Notes under the pieces: generated by a model
Told to the model about the DNA's origin: nothing
The model's database searches: none
Seen by the model: the letters and a program-made list of their open reading frames with translations, nothing else
Source: Rhizobiaceae bacterium UBA1291
Lineage (GTDB): Bacteria; Pseudomonadota; Alphaproteobacteria; Rhizobiales; Rhizobiaceae
Length of the DNA: 6,124 nt
Assembly: GCA_002307905.1 (NCBI GenBank)
Contig: DBUL01000040.1
Coordinates: 2,911-9,034, forward strand
Direction: 5' to 3'
Shown: one piece after another, positions 1 through 5,975 of the stretch
Layout of the letters: every line of letters begins with the position of its first letter
How positions within the stretch are numbered: position 1 is the stretch's first letter
Translations under genes and position numbers: made by a program

Positions 1-148
1 CCCCCCCCCCGGCGGGGCGGGCGCCCCCGGGCGCGACGCCCGCCACTTCGGAGGCAACCTCTCCGGAGATCGGATTGATGCGGGTGAAGGTCCGCCCGTC
101 GGAGGCGGCCTGGTCGAGATTGTTGATCTTCAGTCCGAGGATGGTCAT
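1..148 (-). CDS. Aldehyde dehydrogenase family protein, N-terminal fragment (runs off left edge)
   Basis: Only the first 49 codons are present. The start ATG at 148 is preceded by an ACGGAGCAGAAC ribosome site and lies 19 bp after the livF stop, so this is very likely the sixth gene of the operon. Residues 19-34 contain RTFTRINPISGEVASE, the (R/T)xNPxTGEVxxxV pattern that opens the NAD(P)-binding domain of aldehyde dehydrogenases. A short 'xINNxDQAASDGRTF' lead, as here, is common in the vanillin/salicylaldehyde-dehydrogenase branch. Such enzymes oxidise aldehydes to carboxylic acids with NAD(P)+ in the cytoplasm. The catalytic Cys and Glu lie outside the window, so activity and substrate cannot be judged. 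After about residue 36 the translation turns into a Gly/Ala/Pro/Arg-rich string that does not resemble the family, and the DNA there is almost pure G/C, so those bases may be wrong. The family call is moderately secure; the aromatic substrate is a guess. Confidence 0.65.
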   Translation of the reverse strand, partial: MTILGLKINNLDQAASDGRTFTRINPISGEVASEVAGVAPGGARPAGGG

Positions 149-167
149 GTTCTGCTCCGTTCTTGCA

Positions 168-881
168 TCAGGCCGCGGCGCCGAGGAAGGCCCGCTTGAC
201 CGCTTCGTCATTCATCAGGCCGGCAGCGCTGTCTTCGCCGACGACCCGTCCTGCTTCCATCAAGTAGCCGCGATCGGCGATCGACAGGCTCATCTTGACA
301 TTCTGTTCGACGATCAGCAGAGCCAGGCCGCTCTGCCTGACCCGCCTGAGCGCTGAAAAAAGCTCGCCGACCACCACCGGCGCCAGTCCGAGGCTCGGCT
401 CGTCGAGCATCAGCAGATCAGGCTTGGACATCAGCGCCCGGGCAATCGCCACCATCTGCTGTTCGCCCCCAGACATGGTGTTGACGAACTGGCCGCGTCG
501 TTCGGCGAGCTTGGGGAAGAGCGAGTAGACGAGCTCGCGGCTTTGCGCCTCGCTCGCCCGCGCCCGTCTGGCATAAGCGCCGAGCGCCAGATTCTCGGCC
601 ACCGTCAGGTCGCCGAAGACACCACGCCCCTCCGGCACCAGCGCAATGCCGGCCTCGAGCACCAGATGGGGCGCCATACGGACGATGTCGCGTCCGGCAA
701 AGTGGATCTCACTGCCGACGTCGGGCCGCACCAGTCCGGCGGCGGCCTTGAGCAGCGAGGATTTTCCAGCACCATTGGCGCCCAGCACGACCACGGTTTC
801 TCCCTGGCCAACCGAAAGAGAGATGTCGTCAAGCGCCAGGTGCTGACCGTAATGCAGCGACAGATTGCGGATCTCAAGCAT
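168..881 (-). CDS. livF: LivF-type ABC transporter ATP-binding protein (HAAT family)
   Basis: A 237-residue cytoplasmic ATPase, normal length for LivF. Start MLEIRNLSLHYG at 881 is chosen because the Walker fold begins there, a GGAG site sits about 8 bases upstream, and it overlaps the livG stop by 8 bases; the longer open frame to 965 lies within livG. Visible motifs: Walker A GANGAGKS (residues 34-41), LivF-typical VPEGRGVF (82-89) in the Q-loop region, signature MSGGEQQ (136-142), Walker B plus catalytic Glu LLMLDEPSLGL (156-166), and VEQN (191-194), where LivF proteins have Gln instead of the H-loop His. It should pair with the LivG-type subunit and energise transport through the LivH/LivM permeases. 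It is the last transporter gene before the aldehyde dehydrogenase. The symbol denotes the family; the transported substrate is not established. Confidence 0.95.
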   Translation of the reverse strand: MLEIRNLSLHYGQHLALDDISLSVGQGETVVVLGANGAGKSSLLKAAAGLVRPDVGSEIHFAGRDIVRMAPHLVLEAGIALVPEGRGVFGDLTVAENLALGAYARRARASEAQSRELVYSLFPKLAERRGQFVNTMSGGEQQMVAIARALMSKPDLLMLDEPSLGLAPVVVGELFSALRRVRQSGLALLIVEQNVKMSLSIADRGYLMEAGRVVGEDSAAGLMNDEAVKRAFLGAAA

Positions 882-1602
882 GGTCGTCTCCGAGATAGGC
901 CCGCACGACCTCCGGGTCGCGAAGCGCGTCCGCGGTCGGCCCGTCGGCGATCTTGCGTCCGGCATTCATGACAATGCAGCGGCCGCACAGAGCGCGGATC
1001 GCGTCCATGACATGCTCGACCAGCAGGATCGTCATGCCGCGCTTTTCGAGCGAGCGGATAAGATCGATGCCAGTCAGGAGTTCGGTCGGATTGAGACCCG
1101 CCAACCATTCGTCGAGGAGCAGGAGCTCCGGCTCGGCGGCAAGCGCCCTGGCCAGCTCCATCCGCTTCTGGTCGATATAGGTGAGCGCCGAGGCCTTCTC
1201 GTCGGCGCGGCCGGCAAGGCCAACTTCCTCCAGATGGTGCAATGCCCGTTCGCGTGCCGCGGTGCCCCAGAGCTTGTGGCGGCCGAAGGCGAGCGCGGTC
1301 ACGACGTTCTCGGCGACAGTCAGCGACGGCAGCGCGCGCACCAGCTGGAAGGTGCGCGCCACGCCCTTGGGCGCGATGCGATGCGACGGAAGTCCGGAAA
1401 TCACCTCGCCCTTGAAGGCGATCTTGCCCTCCGTCGGGGCGAGGAAGCCGGAGACCATGTTCATCACCGTGGTCTTGCCGGAGCCGTTCGGCCCCAGCAG
1501 CCCGACCACCTCGCCGGGGTTCAGCGAGAAGCTGAGATCGTTGACGGCCGTCAACCCGCCGAAGCGCTTGCTGATGCCGGAGAGCGCGAGGATCTCGGTC
1601 AT
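874..1602 (-). CDS. livG: LivG-type ABC transporter ATP-binding protein with degenerate signature motif
   Basis: A 242-residue cytoplasmic ATPase, slightly shorter than E. coli LivG (about 255). Start MTEILALSGISKRFGG at 1602 has a GCGGAGG site 7-8 bases upstream and overlaps the livM stop as ATGA. Motifs: Walker A GPNGSGKT (37-44), Q-loop TFQ (Gln86), Walker B LLLLDEW (160-166) with catalytic Glu165, D-loop region AGLNPTE, H-loop His196 in LLVEH. The ABC signature is unusual: where LivG normally reads LSYGQQ, this protein has LTYIDQ (140-145), losing the conserved Gly and the Gln after it. Walker B is followed by Trp rather than the usual Pro. Everything else is intact, so it is probably a functional partner whose signature contributes to a weak ATP site when paired with LivF. 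I recall similar IDxKR-type signatures in other LivG-like proteins, so this may mark a subfamily rather than a defect. It ends inside the livF start. Confidence 0.95.
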   Translation of the reverse strand: MTEILALSGISKRFGGLTAVNDLSFSLNPGEVVGLLGPNGSGKTTVMNMVSGFLAPTEGKIAFKGEVISGLPSHRIAPKGVARTFQLVRALPSLTVAENVVTALAFGRHKLWGTAARERALHHLEEVGLAGRADEKASALTYIDQKRMELARALAAEPELLLLDEWLAGLNPTELLTGIDLIRSLEKRGMTILLVEHVMDAIRALCGRCIVMNAGRKIADGPTADALRDPEVVRAYLGDDHA

Positions 1603-2552
1603 CGCGCTGCCTCCGCGTTCGAATTCGCCCGGGCGGCAGGCCTCGCGGCAAAGACCTTTTCGGCCGCCGAGAGCACGCCCTTCGGCAGGACGAAGACAAT
1701 GGTAATGAAGATCAGGCCGAGGATGATCGGATAGTGATTGGGGAAATTGGCCGACAGCCACTCGAACAGCAGGAAGAGCGGGATGGCGCCGAGAAGCGGC
1801 CCCCACAGCCGATCGGCACCGCCGAGCAGCGCCATGATCAGGGCGAGAAAGGAAATCGTCGGATTGAACACCATGCTCGGCTCGATATAGGTCCAGCGCG
1901 GCGCCTGAATAGCCCCGACCAGGGTGATAATCACCGCGCTGATCGAAAAGAGCGCGAGCTTGACCCCGGCGATGTTGATTCCGCAATGGCTCGCCACCAC
2001 CTCATCATCGCCGATCGCCTTGAGTGCGAGTCCGAAACGACTGCGGCCGATGGCCCACGAGAACAGCAAGGTCGCCGCGGCCAGCGCCAGCAATTGCCAA
2101 TAGATGCCCTCGGGCGTCACCGGCAGGAAGATGTAGCGGCCGAGCGTTCCGGTGATGTTGACCTCGTACCAGGTGACCAACTGGCGCACGAGTTCGGCCA
2201 GGCCGAAGGTGAAGATGACGAAATAGACGCCCGCGAGCCGGAGCGTTGCAAGCCCGACCAGCAGCGCGATGACGAGACCGACCAGCGCCGCGACCAGCAG
2301 CACCAGCGCATAGGGCAAGGTCTCGCTCAGCACACCGACCGTATAGGCGCCAATGCCGAAGAAGGCGACGGTGGCGAGCGACACATAACGGGTCGGACCG
2401 GAAAACAGGCCCCAGGCGGTAGCGAGCACGACATAGCCGGTCATGCCGATCATCAATGTCACCGTATATTCCCCGGCATAGAGGGGCAGGCAGGCGAGGA
2501 TTGCGAGAAGCGCCAGGAAGAAAGCGGCAAAGCCAATGGAGCGCAGGGTCAT
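1599..2552 (-). CDS. livM: LivM-type branched-chain amino acid/amide ABC transporter permease
   Basis: A 317-residue polytopic inner-membrane permease, typical length for short LivM forms. Start MTLRSIGFAAFFLALL at 2552 follows a GGGAGG site and overlaps the livH stop by ATGA; the longer open frame to 3566 runs antiphase through livH and is rejected. Hydrophobic segments are visible at about residues 5-22, 31-50, 57-75, 80-105, 107-125, 150-168, 197-214, 231-245, 252-266 and 275-290. FFGIGAYTVG (64-73) corresponds to the LivM 'F.GIGAY' motif. The cytoplasmic coupling loop GRSRFGLALKAIGDDEVVASHCGIN (169-193, longest run shortened here: key residues Gly174, Ala178, Gly181, Asp183, Ala187, Gly191) matches the family EAA-like region that docks on the ATPases. 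The C-terminal tail from about 297 is hydrophilic and Ala/Arg-rich. With LivH it should form the heterodimeric channel that receives ligand from the binding protein. Confidence 0.95.
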   Translation of the reverse strand: MTLRSIGFAAFFLALLAILACLPLYAGEYTVTLMIGMTGYVVLATAWGLFSGPTRYVSLATVAFFGIGAYTVGVLSETLPYALVLLVAALVGLVIALLVGLATLRLAGVYFVIFTFGLAELVRQLVTWYEVNITGTLGRYIFLPVTPEGIYWQLLALAAATLLFSWAIGRSRFGLALKAIGDDEVVASHCGINIAGVKLALFSISAVIITLVGAIQAPRWTYIEPSMVFNPTISFLALIMALLGGADRLWGPLLGAIPLFLLFEWLSANFPNHYPIILGLIFITIVFVLPKGVLSAAEKVFAARPAARANSNAEAAR

Positions 2553-3421
2553 CGCGACGACCTCCCGAACAGGCCGGCCGGGCGCCAGAGCAGCACCGAC
2601 AGGAAGATGGCATAGGTGGCCGCGAGCGTCATGCCGGGATCGAGATAGGTTGCGACGAAGGTCTCGACGAGGCCGAGGATCAGGCCGGCGGACAGGGCAC
2701 CGAGGATATTCCCGACACCGCCCATGATGACGACCACCAGGGCCTTCATGGTGAAGACGACGCCGGCCGTGGCGGTGAAGGTCTGGTAGGTCGAGATCAC
2801 CACGCCGCCGGCAGCCGCCAGTCCACAGCCGAGGGCGAAGGCAAAGCGGGCAGCGCGGTCGACATCGATGCCGACCAGGGGCGCGGATGTCGGTGATACG
2901 GCGACGGCGCGCAGCGCCGTGCCCCACAGCGTGCGGGTGAGTAGCAGATAGAGTCCGCCCCCCAGCACGACGGCGAGACCGAGCGCCAGCAGCCGGTTGG
3001 CGGCGATCACTGCGCCGAACACGTTGATGCCGACATTGAGATAGTTGTAGCTGGTGTAGTTCGAGCCAAACACCACCAGCATGACGCCCTGGATGACAAA
3101 AAGCAGGCCGAAGGTGGCGAGAATGGAATCGATCTCCAGGCTTTCGCGACTGCCGGCGCGGGCCACCAGCGGCCGCAGCATCAGGGCGTAGACCAGGTAG
3201 CCGAAGACGAAGCCGATCGGCCCGGCGACCAGCAGCCCGAGCACCGGATTGATGCCCCACTGGCCGAACAGCACATAGGCGAGAAAGGCGGCGGCGATGA
3301 TCGTCTCGCCATAGGCGAGGTTCATGATCCGGGCGATGCCGTATTGAAGCGTCAGCCCCATGGCGATCAGCGCATAGGTCCCCCCGAGCACAAGGCCGGA
3401 GACGATGGTGGTGACGAGCAT
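2549..3421 (-). CDS. livH: LivH-type branched-chain amino acid/amide ABC transporter permease
   Basis: A 290-residue inner-membrane permease, standard LivH length. Start at 3421 (MLVTTIVSGLVLGGTYALIA) has an AGGAGC ribosome site about 7 bases upstream. The N-terminus contains the hallmark G.YALIA.GLTL.YG (14-28), followed by RIMNLAYGE (31-39), where classical LivH has 'INFAHGE'. Hydrophobic segments fall at about 5-24, 40-52, 57-82, 99-118, 133-160, 193-212, 222-237, 239-258 and 265-280. The EAA-like coupling loop is TLWGTALRAVAVSPTSAPLV (164-183), followed by GID. MGGVGNILGALSAG (233-246) is the conserved C-terminal 'GG.Gn..Ga..G' motif. It should pair with LivM. It is separated from the upstream binding-protein gene by 163 bp containing strong inverted repeats, whereas downstream it is tightly coupled to livM, so translation of the membrane subunits probably starts here. 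Confidence 0.95.
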   Translation of the reverse strand: MLVTTIVSGLVLGGTYALIAMGLTLQYGIARIMNLAYGETIIAAAFLAYVLFGQWGINPVLGLLVAGPIGFVFGYLVYALMLRPLVARAGSRESLEIDSILATFGLLFVIQGVMLVVFGSNYTSYNYLNVGINVFGAVIAANRLLALGLAVVLGGGLYLLLTRTLWGTALRAVAVSPTSAPLVGIDVDRAARFAFALGCGLAAAGGVVISTYQTFTATAGVVFTMKALVVVIMGGVGNILGALSAGLILGLVETFVATYLDPGMTLAATYAIFLSVLLWRPAGLFGRSSR

Positions 3422-3584
3422 GTGCTGCTCCTGCGTTCTGGCCCAGCTTCGGACAGCCTTTCAAGGGGCGCCGGCTGTCGAGCCAGGCTCGTTGCGGGGT
3501 CGAATGATTGTGACTACCCTCTCCCCGACCGGCGGGGAGAGGGATTGACCAGCCATGCCATGGCATTCCGGCGTCGTGGCCTGG
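3422..3584. other. Structured intercistronic spacer between binding-protein gene and livH
   Basis: This 163-bp gap has no plausible gene. It contains several inverted repeats: GACAGCC (3452-3458) with GGCTGTC (3473-3479), an odd palindrome CGAGCCAGGCTCG (3479-3491), the 11-bp hairpin at 3517-3543, and the 12-bp palindrome ATGCCATGGCAT (3555-3566). The livH ribosome site is at its left end. I see no convincing secondary promoter on the minus strand. The position suggests a role in uneven expression of binding protein versus membrane subunits (inference). Confidence 0.6.
3517..3543 (-). repeat. GC-rich perfect hairpin, REP-like dispersed palindrome or mRNA-stabilising element
   Basis: CCCTCTCCCCG (3517-3527) pairs perfectly with CGGGGAGAGGG (3533-3543) around the loop ACCGG, giving an 11-bp stem with almost only G-C pairs. 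It lies 41 bases after the binding-protein stop and about 95 bases before the livH start in the transcript. No T-run follows on the minus strand, so it is not a classic rho-independent terminator, although partial attenuation is possible. Palindromes of the CTCTCCCCG...CGGGGAGAG type are, from memory, common intergenic repeats in rhizobial genomes. Placement after a binding-protein gene recalls the REP hairpins between malE and malF that protect upstream mRNA. Confidence 0.7.
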
Positions 3585-4811
3585 CTATTTCTTCCAGGCC
3601 GGACGCGGAATGACCGGCTGGCTGGCACCGGTGCGATCACCGGGGGCGATCGCCACGAACTGGCCGTTCTGCCACTGGCCGGCCCACCACAGATCGCGCA
3701 ACTGGTTGTCCTCGAGCTTCGTTTCGCCGAGCACGGTCTCGAAGCTACCCGATGCGATCTCGGCCGAGACCGCCTCGCGGTCGAGGCCCTTGCGCTTGAT
3801 CGCCTCCTGCAGAATCTCGAGGGAGGCATAGGTGATGACGCTCGCCCAATAGTCCGGGGCCTTGCCGGTGGCCGCCTCGTGACGCTTGCGGTAGTCGGCG
3901 ATCTTCTCGCTGGTGCCGTCGATGCCGCCGATGCCCATCACGCCGGTGATCGCATCGCCGTTGTTTGCGGCATAGACCGGGAAAGCCGTTCCGACGCCGA
4001 AATAGAGCACCTTCGGGTTGAAGTCGGCGACCTGGGCCTGCTGGGTGAGCGCAAAGGTCTCCGGCGGATAGGAGAAGGCGACGAACGTGTCGGCGCCGCT
4101 GGCCTTCGCCTCGTTGATCATTGGCGAAAAATCGGTGGTGCCGACCGGATAGGTCTTGTCATAGACCACCTCGATACCGGCCTCCTTGAAGGACGGCCGC
4201 GCAGCGGTGACGAGATCGATGCCGAAGCCGTCGGCGATCGAAATCATCGCCACCTTCTTGTTGATCGTCCCCTTGTCGGCGGCGTCGGTCAGCACCTTGG
4301 CCAGCGCGCCGGTATAGTCATGACCGCCGCCGAGCAGCCAGAAGCTCTTCTGCCAGCGCTTGACGAAGTCCGGCGCCTTGTCGGTCACCGAGGTGGCGGC
4401 GAGATGCGGATAGCCGTAGCGATCGAAGAGCGGTGCGGCGGCGAGGTTATAGCCGGTGCTCCACGGCGGAAGGATGAAATCGACATTGTCCTGGGTGGCG
4501 AGACGCTGCAGTGCGCGGACCAGTTCTTCGGCCGAGGACCGGTCGTCATATTCGACGACCTCGATCGGCAGGCGCTTGCCGTCCGGCATTTCAAGCCCGC
4601 CGGCCGCGTTCACTTCCTTGACCCAGAGCTGATAGTTCGGAAGCGTGGTGATGCCCGTGCCGCCGGCGTTCGGGCCGGTCAGCGACAGCGCATAACCGAT
4701 CTTTACCGAGGTGCGCTCTTCGGCGAACGCGCCGCTTGCGACCCCGCTTGCCAACATCGCGGCCGTACCGGCAATGACGCCGAGCATCTGTCTGCGTTGA
4801 AACAGTGTCAT
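3585..4811 (-). CDS. Periplasmic substrate-binding protein of HAAT-family ABC importer (Peripla_BP_6)
   Basis: A 408-residue secreted solute receptor, typical for type I LivJ-like binding proteins. Start at 4811 is set by a GGGAGG site 7 bases upstream and the signal sequence immediately after it; the longer frame to 5111 crosses the divergent regulator and is rejected. The signal peptide spans residues 1-30: FQRRQMLG at 4-11 fits the twin-arginine RRxxx pattern, then a hydrophobic core, then ASGAFA before EERTS. VKIGYALSLTGPNA (36-49) is the classic opening of the mature fold. FILPPWSTGYNLAAAPLFDRYG (112-133; key residues Pro116, Ser118, Thr119, Ala125) is the ligand-contact strand-loop. KVAMISIADGFG (186-197) opens the second lobe and a C-terminal helix begins near SEKIADYRKRH. 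It is the first gene of the operon and probably the most highly expressed. The ligand is unknown: the pocket loop differs from the leucine-binding SSST type, and the aldehyde dehydrogenase hints at a non-amino-acid substrate. Confidence 0.93.
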   Translation of the reverse strand: MTLFQRRQMLGVIAGTAAMLASGVASGAFAEERTSVKIGYALSLTGPNAGGTGITTLPNYQLWVKEVNAAGGLEMPDGKRLPIEVVEYDDRSSAEELVRALQRLATQDNVDFILPPWSTGYNLAAAPLFDRYGYPHLAATSVTDKAPDFVKRWQKSFWLLGGGHDYTGALAKVLTDAADKGTINKKVAMISIADGFGIDLVTAARPSFKEAGIEVVYDKTYPVGTTDFSPMINEAKASGADTFVAFSYPPETFALTQQAQVADFNPKVLYFGVGTAFPVYAANNGDAITGVMGIGGIDGTSEKIADYRKRHEAATGKAPDYWASVITYASLEILQEAIKRKGLDREAVSAEIASGSFETVLGETKLEDNQLRDLWWAGQWQNGQFVAIAPGDRTGASQPVIPRPAWKK

Positions 4812-4990
4812 GGATATTCCTCCCAAATGGCCTGCCTCCACAGGCGTTCCCGTCTTGTTGCTGCGGCGGTCCCGTCTCCTCCGGCCCAGCTGCAGTATCT
4901 TGACGATGATCAGACTAGCCCCGCCACCGCAGCTTCGAAATAGACTTTTGCAGGACTTATTTGTACTTTTGACGGATATCCGGAGACGCC
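4812..4990. promoter_or_regulatory. Divergent promoter/operator region between binding-protein operon and AraC-type regulator
   Basis: This 179-bp region must hold the start sites for both divergent units. The regulator side (about 4934-4980) is markedly AT-rich compared with its surroundings. Ribosome sites lie at both ends: GGGAGG near 4819-4824 for the minus gene and CCGGAG at 4980-4985 for the plus gene. A possible weak minus-strand -10 (GATACT, plus coordinates 4894-4899) has no good -35, as expected for an activator-dependent promoter; this is tentative. A short hairpin GCCTG/CAGGC (4830-4845) falls in the probable 5' leader of the binding-protein mRNA. Confidence 0.6.
4944..4971 (+). 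promoter_or_regulatory. Phased direct repeats, candidate AraC-family operator
   Basis: ACTTTTG occurs at 4944-4950 and again at 4965-4971, exactly 21 bp apart (two helical turns). A related ACTTATT lies between them at 4955-4961, so ACTT recurs at 11- and 10-bp steps on one helix face. AraC/XylS proteins bind directly repeated half-sites with about 21-bp periodicity, and the divergent gene starting 20 bp to the right encodes such a protein. The nearness to that gene suggests autoregulation as well as control of the operon. The repeat is seen directly; its function is inferred. Confidence 0.5.
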
Positions 4991-5887
4991 ATGCCCAGTT
5001 CCAGTCTTTTCGCCCCTCGACATCGCAGCGCAGCACCAATCTCAGGTCCCACGGAGGCGCGCCTGTTCGAGGTCTCGCTCTCGCCGCTCGGCTGGACCTT
5101 TCGCGGCGCAAGGAACCGGCTGATCATCCTTTTGTCCGGCTCAGGCCGGATCGCCATCAGCGGCACCGAAGTATCGCTCACGGCGCCGACGATCCTATGG
5201 ACACCCTCGGGCGAAAAGGGCTCGGTCCTCATCGAGGCCGGTGCGGAAGGCGCGACACTGGCGATCCCGGAACTGGAACTCGGTCCGGCCATGCCGGCCG
5301 GCGCCATCTTTGCCGAGGTGCGCAACACGCTTGCCCAACCAATCCTCGGCGCCCGCATATCGTCCGACGACGCGCGGCGCCTTTGCGGCGCCGTCGGCAC
5401 CCTCGAGGAGGAATTGAAGGAGAACGGACCCGGCTCCCAGGAGGTGATCCGGCATCATCTGGCGCTCCTGGTGATCGCGATCTGGCGGCTCGCCAACACC
5501 GAAACGCGTCAGCCGAAACCCTCGCCGCGCACGATCGTGCGCGGTTTCGTGCACCTGATGGAACTGCATGTGCGCGATCACTGGACGGTCGGCGATTATG
5601 CGGCGGCGCTCGACATCCCCGCCGACCGGCTGAACAGCGCGATCCGCCGCGCCGCCGGCCGAACCCCGCAGGACCTGATCCATGCCCGCATCATGACCGA
5701 GGCGGCTTCGCTGCTCGACAGTTCGACGCTGCAGATCGGCGAAATCGCGGCAATTCTTGGCTTCAAGGACGCCGCCTATTTCAGCCGCTTCTTCAAACGT
5801 CTCGCCGGCATTTCGCCGCGCGCCCACCGCGAAGGCCTGACCGACCGCAACCGCCCACGCGACACGAGCTTCGCCGCCTGGCCGTGA
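4991..5887 (+). CDS. AraC/XylS-family transcriptional regulator
   Basis: A 298-residue DNA-binding regulator, usual length for the family. Start ATG at 4991 is the first in frame and has GGAG 5 bases upstream. The N-terminal part (about 22-110) is predicted to be a beta-rich cupin-like sensing domain, including RLIILLSGSGRIAISGTEV and a TAPTILWTPSG strand. Residues 127-175 look helical and may form the dimerisation linker. The C-terminal double helix-turn-helix is clear: the first around WTVGDYAAALDIPADRLNSA (198-217), then FRR-like RRAAGRTPQDLIHARIM, and the second at IGEIAAILGFKDAAYFSRFF (249-268) ending KRLAGISPRAHR (269-280), the family hallmark 'I..IA..GF.d.syFsr.Fkr..G.sP..yR', with His in place of Tyr. 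It is transcribed divergently from the importer operon and is the likely ligand-responsive activator of it. The inducer is unknown; it could be the imported compound or its aldehyde product. Confidence 0.93.
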   Translation: MPSSSLFAPRHRSAAPISGPTEARLFEVSLSPLGWTFRGARNRLIILLSGSGRIAISGTEVSLTAPTILWTPSGEKGSVLIEAGAEGATLAIPELELGPAMPAGAIFAEVRNTLAQPILGARISSDDARRLCGAVGTLEEELKENGPGSQEVIRHHLALLVIAIWRLANTETRQPKPSPRTIVRGFVHLMELHVRDHWTVGDYAAALDIPADRLNSAIRRAAGRTPQDLIHARIMTEAASLLDSSTLQIGEIAAILGFKDAAYFSRFFKRLAGISPRAHREGLTDRNRPRDTSFAAWP

Positions 5888-5975
5888 GGTCGATCACAAG
5901 GATATGCGGCTGTGTCATCTGCCTTCCCTGCGTAAGCGCCACCATGGCACTAAGTCGATGATCCAGGCCAGCATG

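Noticed and set aside
865..1734. Long plus-strand open frame antisense to livG and the livM end
   Set aside because: Crosses gene boundaries, shows no domain, and the opposite strand carries all ABC motifs.
1734..2615. Long plus-strand open frame antisense to livM, very rich in Gln/Asp/Glu/Arg
   Set aside because: Composition is the expected reverse reading of hydrophobic membrane-protein codons; no start context or homology.
3555..4943. 462-codon open frame on the plus strand antisense to the binding-protein gene
   Set aside because: Shadow of a GC-rich gene in the opposite strand; composition is Arg/Gly/Asp/Glu-rich with no recognisable domain, while the minus-strand frame is a complete Peripla_BP_6 protein.
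4973..4982. Palindrome CGGATATCCG next to the regulator ribosome site, echoed by GGATATTCC at the binding-protein start
   Set aside because: Short, and the similarity at the two gene starts is only partial; no reason to prefer it as an operator over the phased repeats.
4810..5961. 383-codon plus-strand frame overlapping the regulator in another frame
   Set aside because: Low-complexity Arg/Pro-rich translation; the 4991-5887 frame encodes a clear AraC-family protein with a ribosome site.
5915..5974. Tiny minus-strand frame (19 codons, starting MLAWIID) just after the YqaA-type stop
   Set aside because: Too short, no clear ribosome site and no recognisable similarity.
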